From positions 1 through 51,823 of the forward strand of contig JAGVOW010000035.1 of NCBI GenBank assembly GCA_020052515.1: 51,823 bases of DNA. Reading direction: 5' to 3'. Both the position numbers and the translations under genes were made by a program. Origin of the DNA: Brevinematales bacterium. GTDB lineage: Bacteria > Spirochaetota > Brevinematia > Brevinematales > JAOACQ01. Positions 16,701-27,500 of the stretch are shown piece by piece. A model generated the notes under the pieces. That model made no database searches. It was not told the origin of the DNA and worked only from the letters and a program-made list of their open reading frames with translations. Position 1 is the stretch's first letter. Each line of letters begins with the position of its first letter.

Positions 16701-19700
16701 GAAGATACTAAAATAGCGTTTGTTATAAAGGGTGCAGGGAGCGCTATTCTCAGGCAAGAAATATTATTACCGGCTCCGCCTGTATTATTAACCTGCACGG
16801 AAAAGCTATTGGTATAATAGGAAGTATCCAGCGTGTTGGGTGTAACCCTGTAATCCGAGCGATAGCTTGGCTGAATGACTTCAAAGGCTGTATCACTGGG
16901 AACCAACAAGGCCGCCGGCACAAAAGCATCGGTGCTGGACGTATTAGCGATAAAGGCTTCCCAATTATCCGAAAAACCAGGCAAATTTTGATTGTCAAAA
17001 GCATTAAAGCTGATAACGTCAGCCATTCCGGACGCGAGATTGGTATTGGAAGTAAAATACTGTACCAGGATAGTGCCGTTTGTATAAGTTAATAAGCCGC
17101 CAATGCGGTTAGAAATAAAAGTTACATTCGTAATAATATCCGTCATTGTATTGGTGTGAGGCGGCAGTATCTTTACCATCTGAATGTTATTCCCCAGCAC
17201 ACCGTAGTTAGTAACAGTAATATTGTATCTTTCGGAAGTCATATCTTTACCTACTGTTTTAGGGCTTACAGCGGCATAAGTAGTAGGATTGGGCAAAAGA
17301 ATGGCCACAGAATTGCTGCACCCTGCCTTAATCAAAGTGCTTCGATAGCCGCCTCCATCCAGGTAATCAACTGAGACATTCCACCTTGAATTGGTGGGAA
17401 AAGAAATATAGTCTTTATTGACAACCAGTTCTATCTCACTAAAATTATTCCCAATAAAAGCATTGCCATAATCAAGAATAATGTTTGAAGCAGACACGGT
17501 AGAAGTAAAAACTTTTCCTCCTAAATAAGAAACACCAATCCCATCTGTCCGGTAAGGATAAGGAACATCTATTCTTACTTTTTTTACCGCTTTACTGCGG
17601 CTGTCCTGCCCATTAGTAATAATGAGATAAAGGACGTTGCTTACATCCGTTGTGAGGGCGGTAAGCGGAGTAACATTGATATTCGGCTGTTCCGTTGCGT
17701 AGGTATTGGAATCGTTGAAAAGGGCATTGCTCAGGGGCTGAAAAAATTCATTTCCTCCGTCCTTAAATCCATTAAACGCTGAAATCAGCCAACTATTGGT
17801 GTCCCCTACATTTGTATGAGAATGCACCGTGTGCAGCGTAATACTGTCAGAACTGCCCACTGTCAAGAATTTATTGGTATAGACAACTGTCAAATTGGTT
17901 GCGGTAATATTAAACAAGCCGGGCGCCAGGGTCGAATTGGTAGAAAGCCATGAACTTGAAACGGAAACAATAGTATTGGTAAATGCTGGCGGAAAGTTTA
18001 CCATAGCTTTAAAGAAAACATCCGATCCCGTTCCCATATTGGAAACTGTAATAGAGAAATCCTGGGCCTGATTGGTCCCTATAAAATAAACATTGGGCAA
18101 AATACCGCTTCCGCCTTTCGGCTTTGGAATCTCAAAATCAAGCGACCCGGATCCGTTGCTAATAACATTAGTAATAAAAATGCTTTCCCGGTCATTATAA
18201 ACTTTAGGCCCGACAATCAATCCAACGACATTAGAACCATCCACTTTGTCTACTAATGTAAAATCAATGCTATCGTTTGTCCCGCCGGTAAGCCTCTTGC
18301 CGGCGTTCTCGTAACTTACAACCAGAATATTGCTGTAAGCCGAGCAGATGCCCCCAAAAGCCGAACTTCCAGCGATAATAGTATCCACAACTTGCGGCGG
18401 CATCACAATGTCTACCCTTTTGATCCTATTGCCCGGCAATCCGTCATTAATGAGCTGACAGGTCAAATTATTGGTAATGGTAGTGGTATCAATAGAAGCG
18501 GGGCTGATAGAATAATGTGCTGAAACATAAGGGTGTTCTATTCTGATAGAATTTGTTAGAGTAAAAATACCTGTACCGCAATTGGTAAATAAAGATACGT
18601 CATTGGTTTCTGCGGCTGTCTTGTAAACATAAGTACCTAATTCCAAATTGGTAAGCGCCGTATTGGTATTCGAAAAACTATCCCATTCTATTTTATCCAG
18701 CGTTTTAATCACCAGCACATCTTTGTCGGCCGGCAGGCTCTCATAAGCCGAATGAAGCAGGCTTCCCCCATCTCCGGTATCCGCGGCGTATTGAATGTAA
18801 ACCATATTTGTACCGCCGATATTCGACAATACTAGATTTGCCTGATTTGATAAATGACTGCTACTCGCAGAAAGAATATTAGTAAACCAGACAGGCAATA
18901 CTACTTTAGCGAGCTTCACATTAACGCCCGCGGGAGAGGTATTGTAAATTTCATTGGTGATCGTGTTTGTCATGTCGCTGGTAAAAATCAGGGGGTTTAA
19001 AACTTGATTTTCCCCGCTGGGAAACGGAGGAGAAATCAGCATAGTCCAGCTTCCAGGTGAATTCTGGTCGCCTACATAATCTTCTGTGTTTTCGTTGTCA
19101 GCATAGACCTGCCAGTAGTTTGTAATGCTGTTTGTATCCACATTTGTAATTCTATGAATGGCTTGAAAAGTAATGGTGTCATTTGAACCCGCGAGAAGTT
19201 TATAATTGCCGGTATTGGTATAAGACAGCCAGATAGCCTGATTGGAAAAAACGGCTGAAGTTGAGTTAGTATGACTCCCCTGCCAGGATGAATGAATATT
19301 CCAGATATTTGTAAAATCAGGTGGAACAATGATCTTGGCCCGGACAAAGTCGTTGCCAAAATCCCCGCCGTTCAACAAACTGTAGCCGCAGTTCACAATG
19401 TTGCTCGCGGCAATCACATTGATAGTAACCTTTGCCGGAATAATGCTTCCATAAGGCTTCGGAGACTTTGATATCAGTTGAATAAACTGCCTGGAATAAT
19501 TTGTGTTTGTAGTCATCTGCCATGTCGTGCCTCCGACAAAGGCATCGCTATTGACATAAGATTTCCAGATATAATTGCTGATCTTTATGCCCAGAGGAAG
19601 GTCTGCCGTACCGTAGGCGCTAAAATTGATCTTATCAAAGCCCTGATTTCCGGCCAGCTTCATGCCGGCGGACGCGTAATCAATATAAATATAATTTCCC

Positions 19701-21517
19701 GCGCCGATGCCGCTTAAATTATTGGTTTTATAAATATAAGTAGAAGAAAGCGGCCCCAGAATTAAAGAAGAGAAATTGCTCACATTAAAATTGGAATCCG
19801 GAACAACTATCGCGGCCGTGCTGATATCAGGAGCATTGGCATTCCGGCTCGTATCAAATCTATAAATAAAAGAGGCCTCCGCTGTGCCTTCATAGTAGGG
19901 CGACACATTCACGCTGACGCTCGCATCTGACGCCGGCTGGGTGTAAGTCTTGACCAATAAAGCGTCCGTAAAAGCGGGAAAAGCTTTTTTTCTATCGGTA
20001 GTCGCGTATTTAATGCCCGAAGAATTGAATACAAAATCCTGCCCCGTATCCGCGTGCTTGATACAATCGGCGTATACCTCGAAAGTATCGCCTACCGCGT
20101 TTGGCACAGCGGGGGTAAATAAACTAAAGCTTACTTTCACAACAGAATTGTTATTGGTCACGATCTGATGCGACGCGCCAGACGTCATGTTAAAGCGGAT
20201 GCGCAATTCGCCGCTTGAGTTAGTGAAAATCGCGCATTTCCCCGCGGGCGGGTTGAAATTAGCGTTGGTATTGGTCAAAACAGCGTTTGAGCAGGAGGCG
20301 CTGTAGATATTGGAAACGCTTATGAGAGAAAAATTCCAATTTGATATAAAGCTGGCTGGTTTTTTGAGGGCTATTTCCCCTATTCCGCTGTCATTCGTGG
20401 AACCCATCTGGTTGGTGATAAAAACAGAAAAACTGGCAGAAGCTCCCGCTATTACTCTCTGCGGATAAACCGACGCCGCGAGATTGCTCGCCACTGAACG
20501 GATGAGAAAATTTCCCAGCTCGGTGTAAGTATAGGTATAAGTAGGCCCCACATTTCCCTCAGGAGTCGGCGATTCAGCCGCGAAGTAAGCGGCCAGGTTA
20601 TTCGCCCAGGCAGTAGAAGTTTCCGCGAATTTGATCCAGGAATTCGAAAAGCTCGCCGGATAGCGGCTCAAGGGGTCAAAATTGAGGTAAATAACCGCCT
20701 TTGATCCATTATGGGTAATCCTGATGCCCAATTCATTAGTCACTGTCCAACCATTAGCGTTGTTAAAACTGTATTGACGCTTGTAAAATGTGTTCGGGTT
20801 CATCGTGTTGCCGTCAATATCCGTTAAATTAGTCCAGGGGCTGTTGTTCCCATTGTCCCGCTCATAATCATTGAAATAGCCCCAGATATTGTTGCTTCTA
20901 TTGTTCACATTGTTGTGATTAAAGGCCTTGTCATAAAGAAAGATAAAATTATTAAAGCTGTCGCCAATATTCTGCGCGCCATTATCTTCCACCAGCCAGA
21001 ACTCTAAAAGGCCCTTGCCATAATTATCATCCAGATTCCCTGTATTATTTGGTGTGTAAGTCGGGCCAGGATCCCGATGCACATAGGTGGCATAGCGCAC
21101 CGCCATAAAACCAAAAGGCTCCTCCAGGCTCGCGTTCACGGCCTGGTTGCCCAACTCTGAATTGTTCGCCGGCCTGAAAATGGCGCCTTTTCCGGTGTAC
21201 CACTGGTCGTAAATCGGGTCCGCGTTCGGGTCACCGTATAAAATCAACCTCTGGTTCCCCTGCTGGTTGGATATAAAAAACTGCGCTCCGCCTCCGCTCG
21301 TCACATTGGTGGTATTGTCAACTAAAAAATAACGGTTCATGGGAAAATTAAAATTCCAGCCGTTCGCAAGAAGACTGACTGTAGTGCCGCTAAAGTTTTC
21401 GTAATAATAAAGAGATTTGGAGAATAAATTGAGCGGAATTTGGGAAGAGAAAATTATAGTTAATATTGAAATTCTGCAAGCTTTAAAAAATCCCTCGAAA
21501 AAAACATTTCCTCTCAT
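13772..21517 (-). CDS. Giant exported surface protein, T9SS-like C-terminus (paralogue 2)
   Basis: About 2,581 residues. The ATG at 21517 (third codon of the longest frame) is preferred because GGAG, which lies next to the upstream gene's stop, then stands six bases away. After a signal peptide (to about residue 35) comes a lectin/ConA-like region to about 330. About 13 diverged beta-sandwich modules of 130-160 residues follow; a typical one reads VSP...NNTGGAGNN...LRIALPAPFTN...sDtisf...D...TNvW. Then come a carboxypeptidase-regulatory-like domain (ADSSGRYRVDFIPAGTYDLV), a ZU5-like segment (ESKIIIPPNSI), and a C-terminal FlgD-type Ig domain (YQVKIYNVRGNLIKSF, then VYWDGKDNEGYDVKSGIYIYRI). 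Asn, Thr and Ser are very frequent. Such C-termini act as type 9 sorting signals in other phyla. Probably an adhesin or extended surface fibre; the ligand is unknown. Confidence 0.8.
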   Translation of the reverse strand: MRGNVFFEGFFKACRISILTIIFSSQIPLNLFSKSLYYYENFSGTTVSLLANGWNFNFPMNRYFLVDNTTNVTSGGGAQFFISNQQGNQRLILYGDPNADPIYDQWYTGKGAIFRPANNSELGNQAVNASLEEPFGFMAVRYATYVHRDPGPTYTPNNTGNLDDNYGKGLLEFWLVEDNGAQNIGDSFNNFIFLYDKAFNHNNVNNRSNNIWGYFNDYERDNGNNSPWTNLTDIDGNTMNPNTFYKRQYSFNNANGWTVTNELGIRITHNGSKAVIYLNFDPLSRYPASFSNSWIKFAETSTAWANNLAAYFAAESPTPEGNVGPTYTYTYTELGNFLIRSVASNLAASVYPQRVIAGASASFSVFITNQMGSTNDSGIGEIALKKPASFISNWNFSLISVSNIYSASCSNAVLTNTNANFNPPAGKCAIFTNSSGELRIRFNMTSGASHQIVTNNNSVVKVSFSLFTPAVPNAVGDTFEVYADCIKHADTGQDFVFNSSGIKYATTDRKKAFPAFTDALLVKTYTQPASDASVSVNVSPYYEGTAEASFIYRFDTSRNANAPDISTAAIVVPDSNFNVSNFSSLILGPLSSTYIYKTNNLSGIGAGNYIYIDYASAGMKLAGNQGFDKINFSAYGTADLPLGIKISNYIWKSYVNSDAFVGGTTWQMTTNTNYSRQFIQLISKSPKPYGSIIPAKVTINVIAASNIVNCGYSLLNGGDFGNDFVRAKIIVPPDFTNIWNIHSSWQGSHTNSTSAVFSNQAIWLSYTNTGNYKLLAGSNDTITFQAIHRITNVDTNSITNYWQVYADNENTEDYVGDQNSPGSWTMLISPPFPSGENQVLNPLIFTSDMTNTITNEIYNTSPAGVNVKLAKVVLPVWFTNILSASSSHLSNQANLVLSNIGGTNMVYIQYAADTGDGGSLLHSAYESLPADKDVLVIKTLDKIEWDSFSNTNTALTNLELGTYVYKTAAETNDVSLFTNCGTGIFTLTNSIRIEHPYVSAHYSISPASIDTTTITNNLTCQLINDGLPGNRIKRVDIVMPPQVVDTIIAGSSAFGGICSAYSNILVVSYENAGKRLTGGTNDSIDFTLVDKVDGSNVVGLIVGPKVYNDRESIFITNVISNGSGSLDFEIPKPKGGSGILPNVYFIGTNQAQDFSITVSNMGTGSDVFFKAMVNFPPAFTNTIVSVSSSWLSTNSTLAPGLFNITATNLTVVYTNKFLTVGSSDSITLHTVHSHTNVGDTNSWLISAFNGFKDGGNEFFQPLSNALFNDSNTYATEQPNINVTPLTALTTDVSNVLYLIITNGQDSRSKAVKKVRIDVPYPYRTDGIGVSYLGGKVFTSTVSASNIILDYGNAFIGNNFSEIELVVNKDYISFPTNSRWNVSVDYLDGGGYRSTLIKAGCSNSVAILLPNPTTYAAVSPKTVGKDMTSERYNITVTNYGVLGNNIQMVKILPPHTNTMTDIITNVTFISNRIGGLLTYTNGTILVQYFTSNTNLASGMADVISFNAFDNQNLPGFSDNWEAFIANTSSTDAFVPAALLVPSDTAFEVIQPSYRSDYRVTPNTLDTSYYTNSFSVQVNNTGGAGNNISCLRIALPAPFITNAILVSSTRTTNIVLTNFGGTNTIELLYSSNVFVPNSNDVVSITAWDQLDFGDTNVWINVNLIYSTSFGQTAASEVQGGTNLLAFTMPSPQVKAKIVFNEAFTGQNDFSLRYKFINTGKGSNKVTRGVVTIPSIFTNGGILLATTNSRVTNAYWNGNRYIMAYSNFISQETNEVVFYLTNQASIETNAFVSALFENGMYSNSATNDNVYDSIERIISAPSAGVSPSAVLSTDFSNTVVLTYNNNSSGSLSTLSLRIDVPLIYTNTVSASSLKGSAAISNINSTNFVYVTYSGGLSKNESDTIQLSLLDKLQTGSTNNVEWKVNADNGSGYGNTRETSSGALKQSFDMPAPEIISYFDTAWFYITTNSAPAARDTNHIRVKIMNLGEGANAFNAVKIIMPFELTNIININSMFLTNEAVSIHLASNEMIVYYTNELSAGLASSLTDTLSFDAIYHIENMGNYYYSIYAENGSSEGYVAATNKGILISFYQPSSASQMSIEENSVLYTLDTNASVIYRVQNNSFALTCQSAFVAIDTNILQISSIYSSWLAQSNVPFVYTNINGSNGVVINYSTKLIDKKASDNLTFNLAYNFSSETNLTMGGMIRFDGSDYYEKATVPDEATNILWIKVADFGRLIGWALPGSLNTAVKVVQTNTSQIQTNKFGANLIATADSSGRYRVDFIPAGTYDLVLYVNNYKDITLSSIGVISNFVTNVGTNILRHSPLNARATENQEIVSQNDGESKIIIPPNSILRNFAIDIWVTNLSDGDMKSASANNKTIEAPANPDNMTLYFVDMRDLSDGSMKEQEITNDIIVILHYNPAEISAQGWSEDKLAIYYWRSMTKEWIRIGGVVDKGAKTVTVKVSYLHQYYAIFGDKANSIKGAPGFVSVKTDPRVFTPRADDRTFKNIKISIGFEEAHDRYQVKIYNVRGNLIKSFDRSGEYKQGEVYWDGKDNEGYDVKSGIYIYRIIADDKTYSGTIIVVR

Positions 21518-21526
21518 ACCCATCTC

Positions 21527-24500
21527 CTACCGCACGATGATCACTGTGCCGGAATACGAACTATTGCCCGCGATCACGCGGTAAATATAAATACCACTCT
21601 TCACCGGATAGCCGCTCTCATCCTTTGCGTCCCAGGCAATTTCTCCCTGGGTATTTGCGCCATCCCGCTTGAAACTACGGATGAGGCCTCCCCGCAAATC
21701 ATAAATCTTCACCTGATAACCGGACGCTGTCTGTGCAGCATCCAATTCAAAAGTAATCCTGACATTTCCAAAGTACCCGGATTCATCTTTTGTAGGGGTA
21801 AAGACTCTTGGCCGGACTGCCACGTTCTTGATAACACCCTCTTCCGTCTTTCCGCCGAAAACGGCGTATTGATCATGCACATAGCTCGCCTTCGCTATGG
21901 CCCATTGATTCACTGTGTCAGCCTTTCCGCCTATTTTAATCCATTTTTTGAGCACCCGGTCCCAATAATAAACCGCGAGATTATCCTCACTCCAGCCCCT
22001 GGACTCAATATCGCCCTTGCTGTAAGAAAGATAAAGCGTAGCGTCCAGATTCAGGACCTCTCCCTCCACCGGATTATTATTCAGGTCATAAATCGACAGG
22101 CGATAACCTTTCAACCCTGAAACGCTCGAAGGCGAGAGAACCGCCTTGTTTTTATTCAAATCATCTTTCTGATCAGCCGTCAGGTCAAAAAGCCGGATAT
22201 CGACAGAAAAATCTTTCTTCACACTGCTGGTTGGAAATTCTATTTTAGTCTTATTGTCATCGTAAGAAACCACCTGCTGGACAGACGTGGCTTCCGGTGA
22301 TAAAGGGGCATTTTGAAGCGTAATAGTCGATATCATATTGGTCGTATTAGATATTACCGTGATGGAAGCCCGGTATGTCCTGAATTTCGAAGAAGTCAAT
22401 TCCAGAGAATAACCGCCTGCCGGAATTAAAGAAAAATTATACTGGCCATTTGTTTCAGAAAGAGTAGATACCAGCTCGCCGTCAACGTTAGTCGCCAGGG
22501 TAGAGCTTCCCGGATAATAAATCTTCACATTCACCTGATAGCCCTGAGGAGAAATATTCCCTGCGACTTTTCCCCAATTGCCCTGCGTAACTCTTAACAA
22601 TTTTGTATATCCCGCCGAAGCGGTGGCAAACCAGCCGTTTGTGGCCTGGGTTAAATAAACCTGCGAATCCATTAAGAAATTTGTAATGTTGGTAATCGAA
22701 TAGAGAATATTAAGCGTGATTTTATCCATCCGGTCAAAAGGAATTGGATTTGCTGAATAATCGACTAAAAGATAATTGCTGTTGTTCGGCTCGCTGTTAG
22801 AAATGCTCACCACAGAAGCGATCCAGGTATTAGAAACGGAAGATAAGATCAGATTGCTGTCATAGTAGATTTTCGCTTTTGTCAAAGTAGTATTAACGGA
22901 ATTATTAACAATGCGGTATTCTACTTTGTCGTTAGTGTTAATTGTGTAAATCTCGCTTCTTCCATTGATATAGCCGAACACGCTGATTGCCGGGAAATTC
23001 ATATAAATATTGAGGGCGCTTTCTCCCCCTTCACCCGCAAAGACAACCAGATTACTTTCAGTGTTCCCGTTAGTGAGGTTTGCCCCCTCTACCAGAACAT
23101 TTAGATTGGTCGCCGCTTCATAAGTGTTGGAAAAAGCACACCAGAGAACATCTGTGAAACCCGAATTAAAAAGATTGGTTGTCTGATAATCGACCAGAAT
23201 AACATTGCTGGAAACGCTGCTTAAAGCATCCGGAAAATACTGGTTGCTAAGAACGGTTAAATTAGCAAATCCAGCGGGTAAAGTCAATCTCACTTTTGTA
23301 AGTTTATTACTGCCCGTTCCTTTATTCACAACTTTTATGCCGATATTAGTCGCGGAAACAGTCGTATAGAGCTGGTTGCAGCTTAATTGCGCCGTCGCGA
23401 CAGGCGAAGGCATAACAAAATCAATAATATTTGAATACCCGAGAGCCGGGTCAAAATCAACCCAGGCATAACCATTGTAGCCTCTCATAGAGACAAGCGT
23501 GTTGGTACCCCCCATATCTATTTGGTCTAAAAGTGAGATGGACAGGTTGTCATTTCCTCCCGCGTTAATAAACTTGCCCTCAGCTTGATAGTCCAGAGTA
23601 ATCGAAGAAATCATGCCTTTGATATTGGTACTGTTGATCAAAAGGCTTTGCACAGAAAGTTTGTTGGTGAAGGGAGTACTAAAACTTACCACTACTTTAC
23701 TGAGTTTACTTAAGCCTCCGCTTCCCGTAATATCATTATTAATGTATACATTGACCGCATTACTGTAAGTGACGGTAGATAGACTGGAAGGGGATAAATA
23801 ATAAGTCGGAACCGATACAATTCTTAGCTTTTTAGCATCCAGATCTATATCACCAGCGCTCGCGGAATAAGTAGAATTTGAAATAAAACAGTCCATATTG
23901 AAATTTGTCTCTGATAGAGTTCCATTGGCAAAACTGAGATAAACCAGGTCATTGCTCGCTGGCTTAAAATTATTCGAGTAATAAAGAGCCAGAACGCCGT
24001 TGGAAGAATTGTAGATGATATTCGTAGCAAAAGAATTGCTCGCGTTTCCTGTACTAAAACCAGCCCGGTAAGGCGCTGGAATAGTAATAAAAGCCGCCCA
24101 TAAATCAGCTGTTCCGGAACCTGTATTGCTGATACTATAAGCAATCGTATAGTTCGTTGTTTTTGTATAAACTTCGGCTGGATTTGGATAGACTATTCCA
24201 GCCAGAGCGGAAGGAGAGGGCATATCAAAAAAAAGCGTCCAGGAATGGCCGCCGTAAGGAATGGCCGCCTTGAAACGATTGTCAGAAGTATCATAAGCGG
24301 AATCATTAGTCCAGTTAAGATTTGTCTCACCGTAAGAGAGGTTGTCATTGATCCTGAATGTTAAAACATCGCCTGAGCCCGGCACTAAAGGGGTATTATA
24401 AACAATGGTAATCGCTTTATTGCTCACAGAAATTGCCGCCGGCATGAGATTGGTGACGATTTGGAGCGAATTCGTATCAAACAGGCCCGGCACACCGGGT

Positions 24501-27500
24501 ATATAAATCCTGGTTTTGGTCAAATTGTTGCCAGAGTCACTCTGGTTGTAAACAGTGTATTTAAAAGTATTAGAGGTAATTGTTGTCCAGATCCTGTTTT
24601 CATAGCCGCTGACTCCGCCTATCGCTTCGATGTAAGCGGCGGCTTTGCAGTTTGGTTTGTAAATTATATTAGAAAGGGTCGTGCCATTGGGAACATTAAC
24701 AGCAATTAAATACTGCTCGTTCGTTGTAAACTCGCCGTTTGTCGCGTTCGCTATTTTGAATCCCCAATTGGAATAAACATCACCGTTGGTAACATTGTCA
24801 TAACCTATCAGGCGAATAGTGTCTGTCTCAGAAATCTGCAGATCCATAGAAGAAGCGGCGTAGTTCACCCACACATTGGTCCCGTCATAAACACCGCTGA
24901 CACCTTTTACTACTGAAGTAATAAAACTAATATTGGTAATGGTAGAAGGCGGTGTTATTTTAACCAATTTAATATTGTTGCCGCTAAATATGGTTGTATT
25001 CTTTAGATAAAATTCATAAGTATAGTTAGTAAAGTCTTCGGGCACCATTTCTCCTCTGGTCACATAGGCCGTAGCGGCGGCCGGTGGGAATGAAAAATCA
25101 ACGGTAATGCTCTTATTAGATTGAATGAGCGCGCTTCGGAATCCGCCGCCATCTCCATAATCCACGCTGGATCTTAAAATGGCAGTGTTTGTCCCGACAG
25201 CCCAGTTATCATCCAGAGTGAATCGGATGGTGTCCGCTTCACCGGGATTTAAACCCAGCGGGTAATTCGCGAAAACTCGATTAGTCCCGTTTATATTGGT
25301 AAAAACTGCCGTACCATTATTTCCACAGGAAAGGTTCGCCGCGTTGGTAAAAGGCGACAGTATATCAATTAAAACTCCAAAAATCTGAACCCCTCTGGAA
25401 TCACCAATTTTACCATTATTGATCACGTAGGCAAAAGCATTGGTGTCACTGGAAGTAAGAATCCCATTGGGGGAAACAGAAGCTTCCGCACGGTCCACAA
25501 AATGAATTACATTCGAATAAGCCGGCAGAATGTCTAAATTGGTTTCCGGAGGGCTTTCCAGACGAAAATTATCCGCTTTTAGATTCCAAAGACAGTTTGT
25601 TTCATTGGTGAAATTATTCCGAAAGTAAATGGACAAAGTGTCATTGCTTCCTGAAGGTAAAACGCTTGATAAATAATAATTGATATAAATTGTATCCTGA
25701 GGCCCGCTGATAAATATTTTAGCAGCGTCCTGAGAGTTGCTGAGATTCATCCAGAGGTCATAAATATCCAGGATTTTTCCCTGTAAAGCGGTGGGAACAT
25801 CAATTTTCAAATAATCCAGTTTGTTGCTTCCCCGGCCCCGGTTTGTGATAGAAAAAACAATAGTATTTGTCTTCATGTTTGTTTCAGTAAATAAAACGCT
25901 GGGCTCTATCTTATAACTCGCCATAACCGGCGGGTTCTGAATCACAAGGCTCTGGCTTTTACCATTGCTGACGCTCAGGACCGCGCTCTGCCTATTATTG
26001 GAAATCATATTTGTAATCACAATAGTCTGATTGTTACTAACTATATCAATAGCGTAAAAAACGACAGTGTCATTTGTGCCGCCGGAAAAAGCAAGGGCAT
26101 TCCCGTCGATAAAAGCCTGCGCGTAATTCAGGCTAAAAATACCGGTGTTTTTGTCATAAGAAAGATAACTGCTTGTATTGTTCGTGATCAAAGCACTGCT
26201 GTAATCCTTGACGTTTGTAATAAAATTAGTCGGTATAAAAATATCTGACTTTAAGATAACATTTCTTGCATTTCCACGGTTAGCTACCTCATAACGCAGT
26301 TCATAATAATCATTGGTAGAAGAATCCACAAAGCCATCCGGCATAACCAGAAAACCATCCGCGTTCACAGGGGGGTAAATATAAGAAAGCCTCGCGTCAT
26401 AAGGAATTTCCACCGCCCTGGTATAATTGGTCTTGCAGTTTTTAGTACTGATCTCAATCTGGGCCATGCTGGGAGTATTGATCACGTTCCAGATCCTTAA
26501 ACTGACGCTATCCTGTTCAGCGATGGTCGCTCCTGTTTTCGGTTTGAGGGTGTTTGTGTATTGAAGGTACAAAACCGCATTGGTATTCGTTATACCTCCG
26601 CCAATATTTGTTCTTTCATTGGATACCACACTCATAGCCAACTTATTGTCACCCAGTAACTGAGCATTTGTAATACCTGAAGGAAATAATATTCTGGCGT
26701 TCGTAATCTCATTTCCCTCTTCGCTGTCATTTTTTATTACCAGCACTATATTGGTGATATCCACATCCGTATAAATATGGTGGAAAGTCCTATCCGACAC
26801 ATTGGTTTCCTGATTTGGGCTGTCCACATACCCGAGCGCCCTGGCTGGCGGCGTAAAGAAAGCCATATCCCAGCCGTTTACCGGGTCCTCAGACAAAGAC
26901 GTCCAGCCATCTCCATTCATATTATCCGCTTCTACATTAGAAACAGAAACATTTGTCAGGTCGCTCTGGGCAGCTACATTGTCCTGAAGAGTCAAATGAA
27001 TATTATCATACCCATTATTTACAATAAAGTTTGTCGCGCTTCCATTTGTATAATCCACAATCAGATAAATTGAACCGTTCGAAGTAAAAGCAGATGGTGT
27101 TCCCAAAAGATCGGAGGAAATATTCGCGGCGTTAGTAAACAGCTCCGGAAGTTTTATTCTGACCAGCTTTATTTTATTGTCTGTTCCGGCAGCCGTATTC
27201 TGTACAACAATAGTAAAATTATTGGATACCAGAGTATTGGAAACAGTTAAAGGAGAAATGGAAACTAAGCCGGACGGCGGTTTCTTCCGGGTCAAAACCA
27301 TCTGAGAGGGATAAAAGCTGTTTGTCCCCGTATTGGTATAATCCCCTGTCAAAGAAGAATAAAATACCGCTGGCCAATAATTGGTAAGGCCGGGATTATT
27401 ATCCGGCACCGCTGGAGTATTGGTAAAGCGAATGGTAATGGTATCCACGCCGCTTCCAGCGGGAAGGTAGGTGTTATTGCTTTCATAATTGAGCACAATG

